A stretch of 64,000 bases of DNA from Apteryx mantelli (lineage: Eukaryota; Chordata; Aves; Apterygiformes; Apterygidae): contig NC_089978.1 of NCBI RefSeq assembly GCF_036417845.1, forward strand, positions 124,092,183 through 124,156,182. The letters run 5' to 3'. Below the pieces are notes generated by a model. The model ran no database searches. It had not been told where the DNA came from and worked only from the letters and a program-made list of their open reading frames with translations. Of the stretch, positions 14,001-25,589 are shown one piece after another (the first letter of the stretch is position 1; the number at the start of each line of letters is the position of its first letter). The translations under genes and the position numbers were made by a program.

Positions 14001-16536
14001 AATAGACCATGGCTTAAGAACTTGTTGGAAATCATAAAAGAGATTTGAGACTTTAAGTAGGTAATAATCATAGCAGCTTAACAAAAATTTTCTGTCAAAG
14101 ATTTCTTAGTGTGTGGCTTCCGCAGAATTAGAGCTTCTTTCTATTTTACTCTCCAAGTAGTAATTTTGAAAAAGAGAGTACTCTATGATTTCAGATTTAA
14201 AATGTTTTTGTGCTTTGGAAATTGTTGGCAGATTAGTAAAGAAAAATATGTTACAGGCTGGTAGACTTTGAACTAGTTTAATATAGTGGTGCATATCTGA
14301 GCTAAACTAGACATAATGGATATTACCACAGACTTGCTCTCAAAGATGTGATCAAGTCTCAGCCCACTAGGCGATATGGATAACACTGTAGGCACGCAAT
14401 AAAAATGTAGTGACGTGGGGGGGGGGGGGGGTTGTTTGTTTGCTTGTTTTTAACTGAAAAGGCTTACTGAAGCCTTAATGAAAGGCTTTTCATTTTTATA
14501 TTACAGCCAAAAATATTAAATAATTACCTTGACTGTGGCTTAGAATCATATAGTTGCTTTTCTTCATTGTCTATAGAGGCACACTGGTTGATAGTCAGTG
14601 CTGAAATGTATTTTATTCTTCATACATGCATTTCACATACCTATACCCATGCCAGCAGACTTTGCTGCTGCTTCGTCTTTTCCTGCAGTGCCATTTCTCA
14701 GGGTTCCACCATCACCTGCTGAAGCCCTGCCATTTCCAGGAGAAGGGCAGTCGTCATGGTCATTTGGTGAATCCTGGTCTGCGACGATATCGTATGGTTT
14801 TGCACTGCAACACTTCCACTGTTCTTTCTATTGCTTTGGGAAGCGCAGATTCTCAGTAATATCATGCTGCCTGGCCAACCTGTTACAATTTTTGCCTTAA
14901 TTTTTACCACATTTACTTAAAGGTTAATTAAAATTTTCATCATAGTTGAAAAAAATTGTTTCTCCGTATACAGCAATTAAGACTTTTTTTTTTAATGAAT
15001 GCAGTCATTCAGGAGAGTGTTTTGTTTTGTTTTTTAACTTGACATTCATCTGGTTTAATTAGGAAAATCTTCTCTAATTTAAGATTACGGAAGTATTAGA
15101 GAGAGTAAAACAGGAAATGGAAGAGAAAGGAAGCAGCATGACTGATGGTGGTGAGTATGTTTCTTGCCTCAAACAAAGCACCTGTTTTCTCAGGTGATGG
15201 ATACATAATTGGTCCTCTATTAAAGAAAAATAAACAGAGTGAGGGACTAGTCTAAAATATCAGTATTAAAAATTTTTAAAGTGTCTAAGCAAATTAGGAG
15301 TCTTAGCCTCTTTCAAAAGGTTACGTAGGTTTGTGGAAGCTAGGGATGCCAGCATTTCCTCCCTTTGGTAAATTATCTGTAAAATTTAAGACAAAACTTT
15401 GGGGGCTCTGATTTGAATAATTGGTAACTTACTGGAGGCAGTTCACACATTTGCAGGTTCAAGCCCAGTTAATTCTCAAATTGTTACTGGCAGTAGCTAT
15501 TAGATTCCCTGATAAGGCTGGCTGGAATCAAAAAATTCATTTTGGTGTTTGTGATGAACTTTTTCAATATGTAAAACTATGTAGCTATTTGAATTAGTTT
15601 GTCTCAGACTCAGGGTTTGGTGGTTTATTTTTTTCTGATGAAGGAATTCTGTTTCAACTCTATAAGGAGTGTGAATGCAGAAACAAATTGATGCACATTA
15701 TAGTATGGCTAAATATACAGGCTGTATCTGTATTTAGCTGTAACCACTACAGCTAATTTACTTAAATAGTCACAGCTGTTGTTTTGTAAGTAAATTTTGT
15801 GCGCTGTCACTTCAGTGTGAAGGAGCTATTCACCTACCTCACAACACCCTTTTTGTATTACAGCGTGGCCAAGGATCAGGATAAACTCCAAAGCCTAAAA
15901 TCATAAGGATCAACATGATGCAGCAGCATCTCTAGGATGATACTAGTTGGAAGTGAGGGACTAGAAATTAAGTGTGGAGCACAAAACATTTTAATAGCTT
16001 TTTCACAGGTAAAGAGGACCTCCTGTTGAAGGTGTCTTCTGTTCTCTACCAAACCCCAAGTCAGCTACGAGGATGAGGCTTACAGCTGAGCAAAATACAT
16101 CATTGACAAACCTATCCTAATGTTTATGCACATCTTTATGCAGATCCAAGATGTCAGGAAGATAGCAAAATTGTCACTGCCTATTTTCATCTTTAAAGTA
16201 TCTTGCATATTAAAAATGATGTATCAGTACAATCATGTCTCTAGAGTAGAACACCCTTTTGTTCATTCAATTTTAAGGAGTGAATTATAGGAAAATAATG
16301 CTTTTTTGTGTTAAGTCAGTTGACAGAAAGATGCACTATTTATCTCTTTTTGAACAGCTCCTCTAGTGAAGATTAAACAGGCCTTAACAAAATTGAAGCA
16401 AGAAACTATTCAGATGGACATACGAATTGGTGTAATGGAACATACCTTACTCCAGTCAAAGCTAAAAGAGAAATCAAATATGACTAGAGATATGCATGCA
16501 ACAATGATTCCAGAAACCACAGTAGGTGCCTATTAA
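1928..16536 (+). CDS. IFT57: IFT57, intraflagellar transport protein 57 (5'-partial, coding exons 2-11)
   Basis: IFT57/HIPPI is a subunit of the IFT-B particle that moves cargo along cilia. It also binds HIP1 through a C-terminal pseudo death-effector domain. The joined exons are 1928-2090, 3174-3292, 4265-4355, 7716-7784, 8342-8464, 11158-11229, 11843-11974, 13244-13306, 15084-15150 and 16358-16536. All have GT-AG borders and compatible phases. They encode 358 codons, matching about residues 72-429 of the 429-residue mammalian protein. The first part (HYFALPTNPGEQFF) is the conserved N-terminal calponin-homology-like region. An acidic linker follows (EELEEEEITEDD), then a long coiled-coil-prone part (exons 7-10) and the pDED-like C terminus ending TTVGAY. 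Exon 1 with the start codon lies left of the window, because exon 2 begins with the last base of an Arg codon. No frameshift or early stop was seen. Confidence 0.97.
3174..3292 (+). CDS. IFT57: IFT57 coding exon 3
   Basis: The acceptor is tattttag and the donor is gtatat at 3293. The exon has 39 codons plus two bases of a split Arg codon. The peptide contains GRPVDFPPSKLKAGYGEQ and ends FSWK, the conserved end of the N-terminal globular domain. Confidence 0.96.
4265..4355 (+). CDS. IFT57: IFT57 coding exon 4
   Basis: The acceptor is ttttacag and the donor is gtaagt at 4356. The exon completes the split Arg codon and adds 30 codons (PIYPTEELEEEEITEDDAEL..). This is the acidic linker between the N domain and the coiled coils. 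It ends in phase 0. Confidence 0.96.
6529..6596 (+). other. Possible cryptic exon in IFT57 intron 4
   Basis: A strong T-rich tract and acceptor (ttcttctttcag-like, AG at 6527-6528) precede a short open stretch reading IDEADTDMLSPISLGEPREQ then TAG. That frame needs an upstream exon ending with one base. Exon 4 ends in phase 0, and joined to it the sequence would instead give a 13-residue tail and stop. No good donor follows. This is either an unused pseudo-exon or a rare alternative terminal exon. Confidence 0.2.
6830..7360 (+). mobile_element. Decayed CR1-superfamily LINE fragment (reverse transcriptase C-terminal part), IFT57 intron 4
   Basis: Broken-frame translation recovers blocks known from the CR1/L2/L3 reverse transcriptases, in the correct order and spacing. 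An SVLRPVLL-like block lies near 6885-6910, KWQVKFSIDKWRV near 7033-7075, EKCNLEAIKDNSIK followed by MGKKAN to 7222, and KPHLEYCVQVW at about 7324-7356. Stops and frameshifts separate them, so this is a dead relic. Ends and subfamily cannot be fixed by eye. Confidence 0.75.
7716..7784 (+). CDS. IFT57: IFT57 coding exon 5
   Basis: The acceptor is ctgaag and the donor is gtaagt at 7785. It has 23 codons in phase 0 containing EEESDNEENFIDLNVLKAQ, the conserved acidic stretch of IFT57. Using the next AG, four bases on, would break the frame, so this start is preferred. Confidence 0.95.
8310..8334 (+). repeat. T25 homopolymer at the IFT57 exon 6 acceptor
   Basis: This is an uninterrupted run of 25 T ending eight bases before exon 6. 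It forms the polypyrimidine tract of that acceptor and is likely to vary in length between individuals. Confidence 0.9.
8342..8464 (+). CDS. IFT57: IFT57 coding exon 6
   Basis: The exon has 41 codons in phase 0 (GMSDSTKQEEILESTTDAAE.. to ..VTVRTDNK) and donor gtatgt at 8465. The acceptor atgcag directly follows an uninterrupted run of 25 T, which acts as an extreme polypyrimidine tract. The block LEVERVLPQLKV is strongly conserved in IFT57. Confidence 0.96.
11158..11229 (+). CDS. IFT57: IFT57 coding exon 7
   Basis: The acceptor is ttttttag and the donor is gtatgt at 11230. It has 24 codons (DWRIHVDQMHQHKDGIESAL..), the start of the coiled-coil half of the protein. Confidence 0.96.
11843..11974 (+). 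CDS. IFT57: IFT57 coding exon 8
   Basis: The acceptor is ttttctag and the donor is gtaatg at 11975. It has 44 codons (GYLDKLHNEISRTLEKINSR.. to ..SAQALLSE), a heptad-rich coiled-coil segment. Confidence 0.96.
13244..13306 (+). CDS. IFT57: IFT57 coding exon 9
   Basis: The acceptor is ccttccag and the donor is gtaaaa at 13307. It has 21 codons (AREKYQEGSGGVTERIKVLS..), continuing the coiled coil. Confidence 0.95.
13470..13607 (+). mobile_element. MIR-like CORE-SINE relic, IFT57 intron 9
   Basis: The order of short blocks fits the MIR core: cccaggctgcc, then aacttgggcaaact (about 13498-13512), then aatttccccaatttgtaaatg (13529-13549), then agaattgtggagaattaa (13583-13600). This corresponds to the known 'cttgggcaagt.. 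cagtttcctcatctgtaaaatg.. gttgtgaggattaa' series. It is diverged, and the ends are approximate. Confidence 0.6.
14417..14431 (+). repeat. G15 homopolymer
   Basis: This is a run of 15 G in IFT57 intron 9. Such runs are G-quadruplex-prone and often miscounted in assemblies. Confidence 0.85.
15084..15150 (+). CDS. IFT57: IFT57 coding exon 10
   Basis: The acceptor is aatttaag and the donor is gtgagt at 15151. It has 22 codons (ITEVLERVKQEMEEKGSSMT..) plus one base of a split Ala codon. VKQEMEEKGSSMTDG is a signature of IFT57. The start ITEVLERV differs slightly from the mammalian sequence. Confidence 0.95.
16358..16536 (+). CDS. IFT57: IFT57 coding exon 11 with stop
   Basis: The acceptor is ttgaacag. 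The exon completes the Ala codon and adds 58 codons (PLVKIKQALTKLKQETIQMD.. to ..PETTVGAY), then TAA at 16534-16536. It covers most of the pseudo death-effector-like region that binds HIP1. Confidence 0.96.
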
Positions 16537-16830
16537 AATTGTTTGGAACTGATTTGGTTTGCCCAAAGTACAGTTTTCCATCATTTGCTTTTCTGTTATT
16601 TTGGATTTTTTTCCTTTTGTTTTTCTATTTTGGTTGTTTTGGGGGGTTTTTTGGTTTTTTGTTTGCTTGTTTTTTAACAAGGTGCTGGTTTGTGCACTTT
16701 TAAGTAACATTATGCACACTTTGGACTCAACATGGATCCATGTTTAGTTTTTTGCTTTAAAGATTTATTGCAGATATCTTACAAATATACTAATAAATTC
16801 TTATTAATGAACATGTCTACTTCACTGTAG
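16537..16830 (+). other. IFT57: IFT57 3' UTR (minimum extent)
   Basis: This is the untranslated region after the TAA at 16534. It contains T-rich tracts at 16600-16680 and ends at or just beyond the AATAAA at 16792. The true cleavage site is not visible, and longer forms using later AATAAA motifs cannot be excluded. Confidence 0.55.
16792..16797 (+). terminator. IFT57: Likely IFT57 poly(A) signal AATAAA
   Basis: This is the first canonical AATAAA after the stop codon. A GT-rich stretch (gtagtgtgaaagtgtat, about 16840-16856) lies downstream as a candidate downstream element. Confidence 0.55.
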
Positions 16831-18990
16831 AATGTAAAGTAGTGTGAAAGTGTATAGAATTTTACTGACATAGCCTGTACTCTTTAAACCTGATTAGATA
16901 TTCTACAGTGCTGGAAGAAAATTGCTTGCAGAGGAATTGAAAGAAATTTAAAATGTCTATTATTGCCATTTATATATATTTAATATAAAGTATTTAATTG
17001 CTGATATTGAAATAATACAGCATTACCCTTTCTAAAAGCCTGCATCAAATTTGATTTCAGCTGCAAGTCAAAGTAAATTGTTGCTTCCACTTGAAGTTTA
17101 TGAACTGAGCATAGTAATCTAAGATGTTGACTTCAGGTCACTGGGTCCCACTGAAAATCAGACTGTGGTTGAAGGTCAATCACTGGTTAGCATCATGACT
17201 CCGGGAAGATCTTTGTGTATGATCAGTGAAGATGAGTGTGATCTAGTGCTTACTGCATTTGACATTCACATGAAACATGGGCTCTGTTCCCAGCCCTGCA
17301 TGACTTTGGTTTACTCCTGGAGTGGCTCTTTTCCTTAGCCCTATGGCGGGTGGATATGTAATGTTTCAGGCAAGAGCTGTTCTGCTGATATTTCTCTGAA
17401 ATTCTGAGTATTGATAATTATTCATAATTAGGATGAAGCAGGAAAGGTTCTGTATATATCACTATTGTATACCCAAGTTATGAATTAAATGAGCCAAGAT
17501 TCTTTTCCCTGTATTTGTAGTAAAGCCTTGAATTTATTCTGACCTTGATGTGTTGGTAACGTAAGTAACTTCACTGTTATGTTTCTGTAAGGACAAAGGT
17601 GCAAAGCAGAAATTAGACAATAGTTGTGGGGGGTGGAGGGGGGAGAGACAACACAACATGACACACTCCCCACTAGTGCTGGAACAATCTTGGTGTGCTC
17701 CAAGGGCAGTTCAGAGCTGCAGCTGAGCCCTACACAACTTTGTGAATGCACAACCCCATTCCTCACTATTTGTTTTTCTTTTTGAGTAGTCCTCTGACAT
17801 GGATGTTTTTTTAGTTATTTTTATTTTTACATTGCCTGTAACAGAAGCAATGAAAAGGAAATCTACACAAAGGCCAGCGAATGTGAAAACTGCTATTAGG
17901 AGATCACGGCTGCCTTTCTGTTTTTCTTTTTGGTATCATCACTGTATTTCAGAATCACTTTGTATTAGCATTGAGTCAAATGTTGCTTTCATTTACAGCA
18001 TGTAGTAGAGCCCCACTGACTTCATTTGGATTATTCTTGATTTCTGTCATTGTGTCAGAACACCTAATTTTGATCTCTATCAGGCAGAAATGTTGCCGAA
18101 TCTAGATGTGTAATATGGAATGAGAATAAAAATGTAGGGAGAAAGGGCCGGAAATGTAATGGCAACAGTGAGCTCACTCTCTCTTGGTAAACATGAAGTA
18201 GGAAGTGATTCTAGAGGATATAAGGTAATGAAGGAGTGTGGAGTGAAGAACAAGCCTTATTAACGTACCAGTACATGCTTTGGATTAGCACTGTTTGTAA
18301 GCTGTAGACAAAACTGTTACAATTCCAGTTATATCAAATTCCTCCCCTAACTTCTGTAGGTAATTGCATTCATCTTGCAACAATTTGTCTCACTTAAATA
18401 CCGCTGACCTGATGAATTTGCTTTTTCTAGAAACAATGGATCTGTCCTGTGTAAAAGTCAAGACACTTGACTTACAGCCAGTCAGTACCATGGGTGGCAA
18501 GTTTCTCAACTTTGTGCTTCAGTATTTCATTTGCAAGAACCCAAACCCCCCAAAACAAAAACAAAAAACAACTCCCCCACCAGATTTTAATAAGTGAAAA
18601 GCTATGTGTAAATGCTGGATATTATAATTTACCTGTGCAAGCAGCTGCCAACAGTCTCTATGAAACACACTGGAAATCAGTTTCCAACCTCTTTTGCTGC
18701 CTACCTATATCCTCCCACATCCAGCTTAAATTAGAAAAGTTATTCATGTTCCTTTTGTAAGGTGGTGTTGCTACTGCATATTTACTTCAGCAGGTTTATT
18801 TCAATTTAGGATAAAGCAATCCCTTCTGCATTGCCTGCAAAGCACACAGATGCTTTTGGATTGAAAATGGTGTGCTGTATAAATGCTGTTTATGTAAATT
18901 CTTTCCCCCAAAACTCCTCCTTTGTGCTAATACAACAAATAAAATTAATAAAAACCTTCCCTTATGTGAATCAAGACTCTTCCTGTATTT

Positions 18991-19010
18991 AAAAAAAAAA
19001 AAAAAAAAAA
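18991..19010 (+). repeat. A20 homopolymer downstream of two AATAAA motifs
   Basis: This run of 20 A follows two AATAAA motifs (18938 and about 18947) by about 40 bases. It could be a simple A tract or the tail of a retroposed transcript. No recognisable coding sequence precedes it. Confidence 0.6.
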
Positions 19011-20955
19011 CTCTAATGTGGTAGAAAGATCTCCAGAAGGGAAGCTAGTGTCCTTTATGCCAAAGTAATTCTAAACTACTGTGTGCTAATTTTATGTAAT
19101 TATTTTACATTATTTTTCACAGTACTGTCTGACACTGCATTGATCTAAGCATGACACTTTTGTTGTCATGAGAGTGATATGTGGCCCTTAATTTTCATCT
19201 AGCAAAGAATAGCATTTGCCCAAGGAGCAGTAAAATCACTTGACCCTGCTTTGAAAGCAATCTGCTGAGCCAGCAAGTAGCCACACCACCTTCCTTGAAA
19301 GCATGAGGAGAGCAATGGGGTCTGCCATGAGAAGTCTGAAAGGCTGTTCTAAAAAAGCAATTATCCGTGTAATTATTCCACTGCTGGATCAACGCAGGAA
19401 GCAGATGCCACATTAAAACTAAATCACATTATTTCCTACAACACTTGTATCTAACACAAGGTCAGAACTGAAGACTAATGGAATTAAGGTGTCCCTAAGA
19501 TGTAGGGGATAGGATGTAGTAGGGTACATGTGAAGCTGGGGTGTGCTATAAAAGTCCCCTATCTTCTGAAGAATATTTGGGGGCAGAAGTACTATTCCTA
19601 ACACTTAACTCCTAGGCAGAGCTCTCCTCTTCCAAAGTCCATTATTGTTTTCACCTTCCTGACCGGCGTGGAGGCACGGTGTCGTTTAGAAGCTAGCTGT
19701 AGATGGGTCCGTAAGTAGTGCAGATGGAGGAAGAACAGGAGTTTCTTTCGCTGCGTCTGGTCAGAGAAGCCATCATCATCCTTGCCATGAGGATTGCAAT
19801 AGTTTAGTCCTATATGTGGTCCTAACAAACTGAGACTCGGTTCTTGGAAATGTGTGACTGGGTAAAGCTCATCAGTAGCCAGCTTTCTCCTGCATGTACT
19901 CCCCAAAGCTCCAGAGGAAGGCTAGCAATGCATTACTTAGGGTTTCTGCTGCTCTGAAATCCCTCTGAACCTCATAACCTGATTCAGTGTCTTACCTAGT
20001 ATACAGCATCTCTGGGGCTCTCTAATCTCTAGGCTAGAATGGAACGGATCTAAGTATCCTACTAGGAACTGGGAATAGACTTAATACTGTTACTGTAGTG
20101 AAGGTGCTGTTTGCAGCCCATTTAGGGTGTTTGAGAGTGATGCCAAGATGATTAAAGTACGAAGGTAATAAATATAATACTCCATTCTAATCCTCATTCT
20201 CTTCTAAGGTCAGCGGATAGCATGATTTGCTGAATAATATGTGCTCTGCTGGTGAAGAATGCTAAGTAAGGACTGGATTTTTACCTCTTACTCCACAGGA
20301 GATTCTTTATATTAGAACTGGATTGAGCGACTTAACACTGAAGTAGCAAGAGTTGAATAATGTTTTTTCCATCATATGCCAAGAATTCAGTATTTCAGTG
20401 ATGACACAAGTTAGTTGCAGCGAATGCTGTGCAGAGAAAGTGAATTGAAAGTTCACATGAGTTTTAGAAACTGCTAAATGTGTTATAAACAGCTCCCAGA
20501 TCTGGTCAAAGCACTCCTACTCTTTTCTGCAGATAGTGTTAAAAGTCTTTCCCCCTCCCCACCCTGAAAGAGGGGAACTTTGGAAAAAAGTCTTTCTTGA
20601 AAAGGAAAACAAATGTCCATCTACTGTTAAACACTGGCACTTTCTTGGAGTATCTCTCTGCAATGCACTGTGACATACAAGAAAATCACCATGAATATTA
20701 CTATGAATTACAGTAAGAGCAATTAAGTCATCTTTGCATGACATATAAATAGGGCTAAGCATGAATCAAGAGCCTGCATGTGAACATTTCCAGCTTCTGA
20801 GATCTTTGAATTTTGCATTCAAATTTTGCAGTCTGGGCTTCTATCCAAATTTGACAAATGTTAATTAAAAAATAAGAAATTAGTGTGAAGCTGTTTCTTT
20901 TGATGCTGGCGCTCATCCCGCTCCCTGAATGTCAATGCTGCAGTGTGCCCCCACA

Positions 20956-20983
20956 GTGCAGCTGCACGTGCATGTGCACATGC
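20956..20983. promoter_or_regulatory. Cluster of palindromes and E-boxes
   Basis: GTGCAGCTGCAC (20956-20967) and GCATGTGCACATGC (20970-20983) are both perfect palindromes. Adjacent E-boxes CAGCTG (20959-20964) and CACGTG (20965-20970) lie within them. The alternating purine-pyrimidine run is also Z-DNA-prone. A role as an enhancer is inference. Confidence 0.35.
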
Positions 20984-23900
20984 GTTGAACACGCCTGCCT
21001 GTCAGTTTGCTGAAACTAGCAGTCGACTTTGGCAGCATAAAAACATCACTGAGAATACTCTGTCCCAGCTCCTGCAGCCTCACTGCTTTCCCCTTTCACA
21101 TTGATGTATTAAAGTTTTTTGAAATGGCTGGGTGTTTTCTGAGAAAGGCTTGAAATAAAACTTGGGAAAATCCTGACCTATAACATCAGTACCTGTAAGC
21201 TTAAGTAAACATGATAGGAGAGCCAGCATGCGTGCTGTTCAAAGGTGGGGAGTTTCCACAGAAGGTTATGAGGTTGCAGAAGATTTTTTATCTGCTGTTT
21301 CCTCCTCTCAATGTATTTCTTCATTCAACAAACACAATTACCATGGTTTTGTCAAATGTTAGCTAACGCTTGATTGTTGCTCCAGGGCTTGGCATTACTG
21401 GAAATGTCTTTCAGATTCCTAGGAACAGCCCTATGCTTTTGGAAATAATTATTCACAGGCAACACTGGCATGAGTGGGGTTGAGGAAGTTTTTATTGAGA
21501 GCAAATATCAATTTGAATAATGCTAGTCTGTTGCTTATCGTATACAGTTTGACTTTGTTATTTTTCGTTCCTGATCCTAAGTAATTAAGAGGGCTTATAC
21601 CGCAATACTCTGTGCCAGAAGTGGCTGAGACATGCTAGTCATTCACGTCTCTTAATTCTCTGTTGTAAAAATTAACAAAGGTGAATATTTTAAGGTCAGA
21701 AGTACAGAATAATTATTTTTAACAATATTCTTCTTGACTCAATAATCATAATTGTTCATTCAAAATATTTTCCTGTTTCCATGGCTTTCAAGGGATGGCA
21801 ATACTTTAAACAACATCTTAGTGTTATTCGGCAGTAGCCTGAAGAATTAAGCTGTGAATTGTAGCCATCCCTTGGGCTAGTTTTCCTGTCCCTGCTCCTC
21901 TGCTCTAGTTTTAGGGCTGAAGTTTCTTACTATATGTATCTTGGGGCAGGGGGGAGAAAGGGATATATATACTTTCTAGTAAGGTTTTTGAGAGATTTCT
22001 CTATCCTTCTGTCAGTATTGCTGGTCCATGATCGTGTTACCTCCTTTCAAAGAACCCATCTGGGAGAGAATACAAGCCATTAGTCAGACCAAGTGAGACA
22101 GGCGATTGTGAAATTTTGCAGGAAACTAGAGCCAAAAAATGTCATAGAAGGTTTAAAGAGGTTTTACAATCTGTTGATCATTGTTTTCTTTGCTAGAGGA
22201 AGTGCACAAGTTCCCAGTATGATGGCAAGAGGGATTTCTGCTGAGTTTGACAAATGCTATCAAACAACAGTAAAAACAATGAAAACTCTATGATCTTAAG
22301 AGTACCATTCACTAATTATGCACTAATCTGTCTAGCAGCCATTTCATTACAGCTTTCAGTAGAATGCCCATATTATGCCCTATATAACATACTTGGGATT
22401 TTTCATCATCTTCAGATGTACCGTATGGCAACAAAGAATAAAAACTATTGTGCTGAGACAACTTTGTTCCTGGGCCAAAAAGGTATACTTTGGGAACATG
22501 TTTTATTGCTGAAAGTACTCCAATACTCTGACATTTCTGCTTTAGCAAGAATGTACTTACATTAAGTATGGGTTTGTGAAATCTGTACTGAAAAACAGAA
22601 TTACAGACAACTGTGTTAGAAAAGATATGCAATTAAAGGTCAATTAGATTTTCTCTCTGTTGTATGCAGGACTGATAAATAGGTAACAAATTCAAACTGA
22701 TGGAATGAAAAAGCATCCTTTGAAAAGCTCTTCCATAGTCTCTTAGCTTAAATATAGAAAATTTGCCTTCACTTAGTTATATTTCCTTCATTGCTTCTAA
22801 TTAGTCCTCCATTTCTCATCACTCTTAGATGTGCAGCTAACTCCTCCATGATGATGATTCCTTTCAGATATGTAATGACAGAGATTTTGCATTTCATAGT
22901 TAGAATGTTTTCTGCAAACATTTAGAGACTGTTCATACAGACATGAGCCAAACTAGCACTGCAGGCATAAAGCAAATTCTCCTTGACCTCAAACAGTGTA
23001 ACACAGCAAGGCAGAACCAGATTCTCTCCTGTGCCTAGCAACAGAAGATTGACTGATTACATTACACTCTTTAGTTTTCAGTAAAAATGTACGTTTTTAG
23101 AGTTTGGTCTACATTTAAAAGTTGTGCAGACATGGCAGTGTTGTGAGGTTTTCTTCAACACTCCTACCTTTGTCTTTCATAGTTGTGCTGACAAAAAAAC
23201 CTTGCTATAGTTATAGTGCATATTCAGTCTCTGCTGAAAACTGCTTCCAGTGTAGTTCTCAAACTCTTTTGCTATTTTGACTGTTTGTCCTAAATGTTGA
23301 CAGCCCCAGCTTACGTGGTTGCAAAGAAAAGTTTGACAACGTGACCTGATGATAACTGATGTGGTTAGTCTGTCTGAATTTATGGTAACCTGGATGTAAA
23401 CTATGTGGTGCAGCTCTGGAGGGTGTCACATGTAAGCACCCACTGCTGGGAGGCAGCAGGCCTACTGACATCATTTTGATCTGGGTGTCAAGAGGAGAGC
23501 AGGAGCAGTAAGTTGGACCCACCTATCCTGGCATATGAACCTTAGCTGCTCTATTAAGTATTTAAGAGTCCCCTGCTGCTCTCACAGACTGTAGGAGGGA
23601 GGGCAGACCTAACCTGCTATCACAACTACACAGTAAAAGGAAAGGGAAAGTCCATGATAGTTGTCACCCTTCTGATAAAAGCAGCTAATCCAAAATCAGT
23701 GTCTTATTGACTGCCGTAATAAGGAGGAGGAGAAAATGGTTATCAAGCCAGGAAGTTACTTCTGTGCCCAGAAAGAATTAAAACAGCAAATAAAACACAC
23801 AACCTGCTCACAAATTCAAGTCTCCTGTAGGCAGACCTATTACTTGCTCTTTTGGCTTGTTCTCAGGGTCAGGCTACCCATGCTTCTGAGTCAGGATTAA

Positions 23901-25589
23901 CTTTTCTCCCTCAGTTTTTTTTCAGGTCCTCACTGTCTCACTCTTCACATGTTTCCAAAAGCTGTAACCTTTCTCCCTGAAGCCCTCAGAACTCTGGATG
24001 GATCTTCTTTTCTCTTGGTCTGGAGGAGAGACGTATTTGTGTTGCAGGCTTTCAAAACCCCTCATATTTCAACCACCTGCTTCTGCAAAGAAACTTTGTT
24101 CTCATACACATCTTAAAGAGCTGTAGTTATGCCCAGAGTTTTGAAGCAGCTTAACTCAGCCTTTAAAAGCAGAAGGTTTGGTTAGAAAGCGGGAACCTTT
24201 TGCTTGTGAAATAAGGCTGTTCTGTCCATGGTGTGCAAGAGAAGGAGAAATGGCCACAGGATGAGTGAAGCCTTTGGAATGCTGTAATATTCCCTTTAGC
24301 CCCAGGTTGTTAACCTGTGGCCATATATTTAGGGGTGTCTTTGAACCTCTGGATTTGCTGTTCCTTGTTTAGCAGAGTGACCCCAATATAAAGCTGCAGG
24401 AACAAAGAAGTGGACAGGACCCATAGCCTACAGAAAGATATCTCCATGCATACCAGTAAAATGGATCTGCATCTCAGAAGAAGCATGGCATTTATCTTTT
24501 GGTTACTTGGAATATAAAATGCTAGTATATTAGAGTAACTTAGGAGGGACCTTCTGGCAAGTGGAAGACAGAATTTTGCTGTGACACAGCAAATGCAACC
24601 ACAGTAAGGGGCTATGAAATCTTTGCACAACACTCCATTTTGTATTTCATCCTGGAGAATGATGATAATCTCCTTTTCACTGTCTGAAGTGTGCTAGCTC
24701 CACTATATATGTCCTGATCTTTAAAGGATGCTTTGGCAAGTATATCTTTTATTGCACCCTGTGATTGATTATGCTTTAATCAGTACAGTAATTGTTTACA
24801 ACACACCACAGTCTTCCACTGGGTGAAAACACATTTATTACAGACAATGGTGCCAGTGCTTATCTGTTCTTATTGGCCATTTGAAAACAAAAGCCAAACA
24901 AGAAGGCTTCTGTTTCCAGTGGGTGGTCAGGTTAGTACTGGAAGTCACTTGCTGGTGCTTTTCACCCTGTGTTGGATTACAGCTGTCAGCCCTCAGGGTC
25001 CCCTTTCATTCAAGACTGCCTCCTAGTAGTAGACTCAGTTTGGGGCTAATTTTAGCAGTGACCTCACCTTTCACAAGCTTTGCAGTGAGGATGTTCCAGG
25101 GAAGTTTTCAGACTGAGTCATTAGGGCCCTGACAAATCACTTATACAGTTAAATAGCCAAAATGAGTCATATTCTTTGAGTGACTATTTTGCATTGCACA
25201 TACCAGGACATATCATGACCTATGGTGTTTAAGCCTTCCTGCTGATTTCTGTTCCCGGCACACACCAACTAGGGAGGTTATATCACTCATATCACTGAAC
25301 AGCACCTTGCTCTTCCCCAGTTCTCAAAACCACCTTACTGGGCGTACACCTCACCATGTCAGGAGGAAAAAACTGTGGGTTTCTAGGAAAAGTTGCTTCA
25401 GGCAAGAAAGGGTGTTGCTCTCCATGGCCAGCCCCGAACCACAGACCTCATATCCAGCACCTCTGCCTCAGAGTGAGCTGAAAATGGAGGAGAGACCCTA
25501 AGGGCACCCGAAACCGTGCAAGCGTGCAGACTGAAGGGAAGGCAAGGCTAAGGATCTCAACATGCTAGCTGAGATCATTCACATGGAGG

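Noticed and set aside
15456-15466. ggttcaagccc, a perfect RNA polymerase III B-box-like sequence
   Set aside because: No A-box lies at the right distance upstream and the region does not fold as a tRNA. Probably chance.
19598-19906. 102-codon frame on the - strand with exon-like appearance
   Set aside because: No family resemblance, and many frames of about 100 codons occur in the window by chance.
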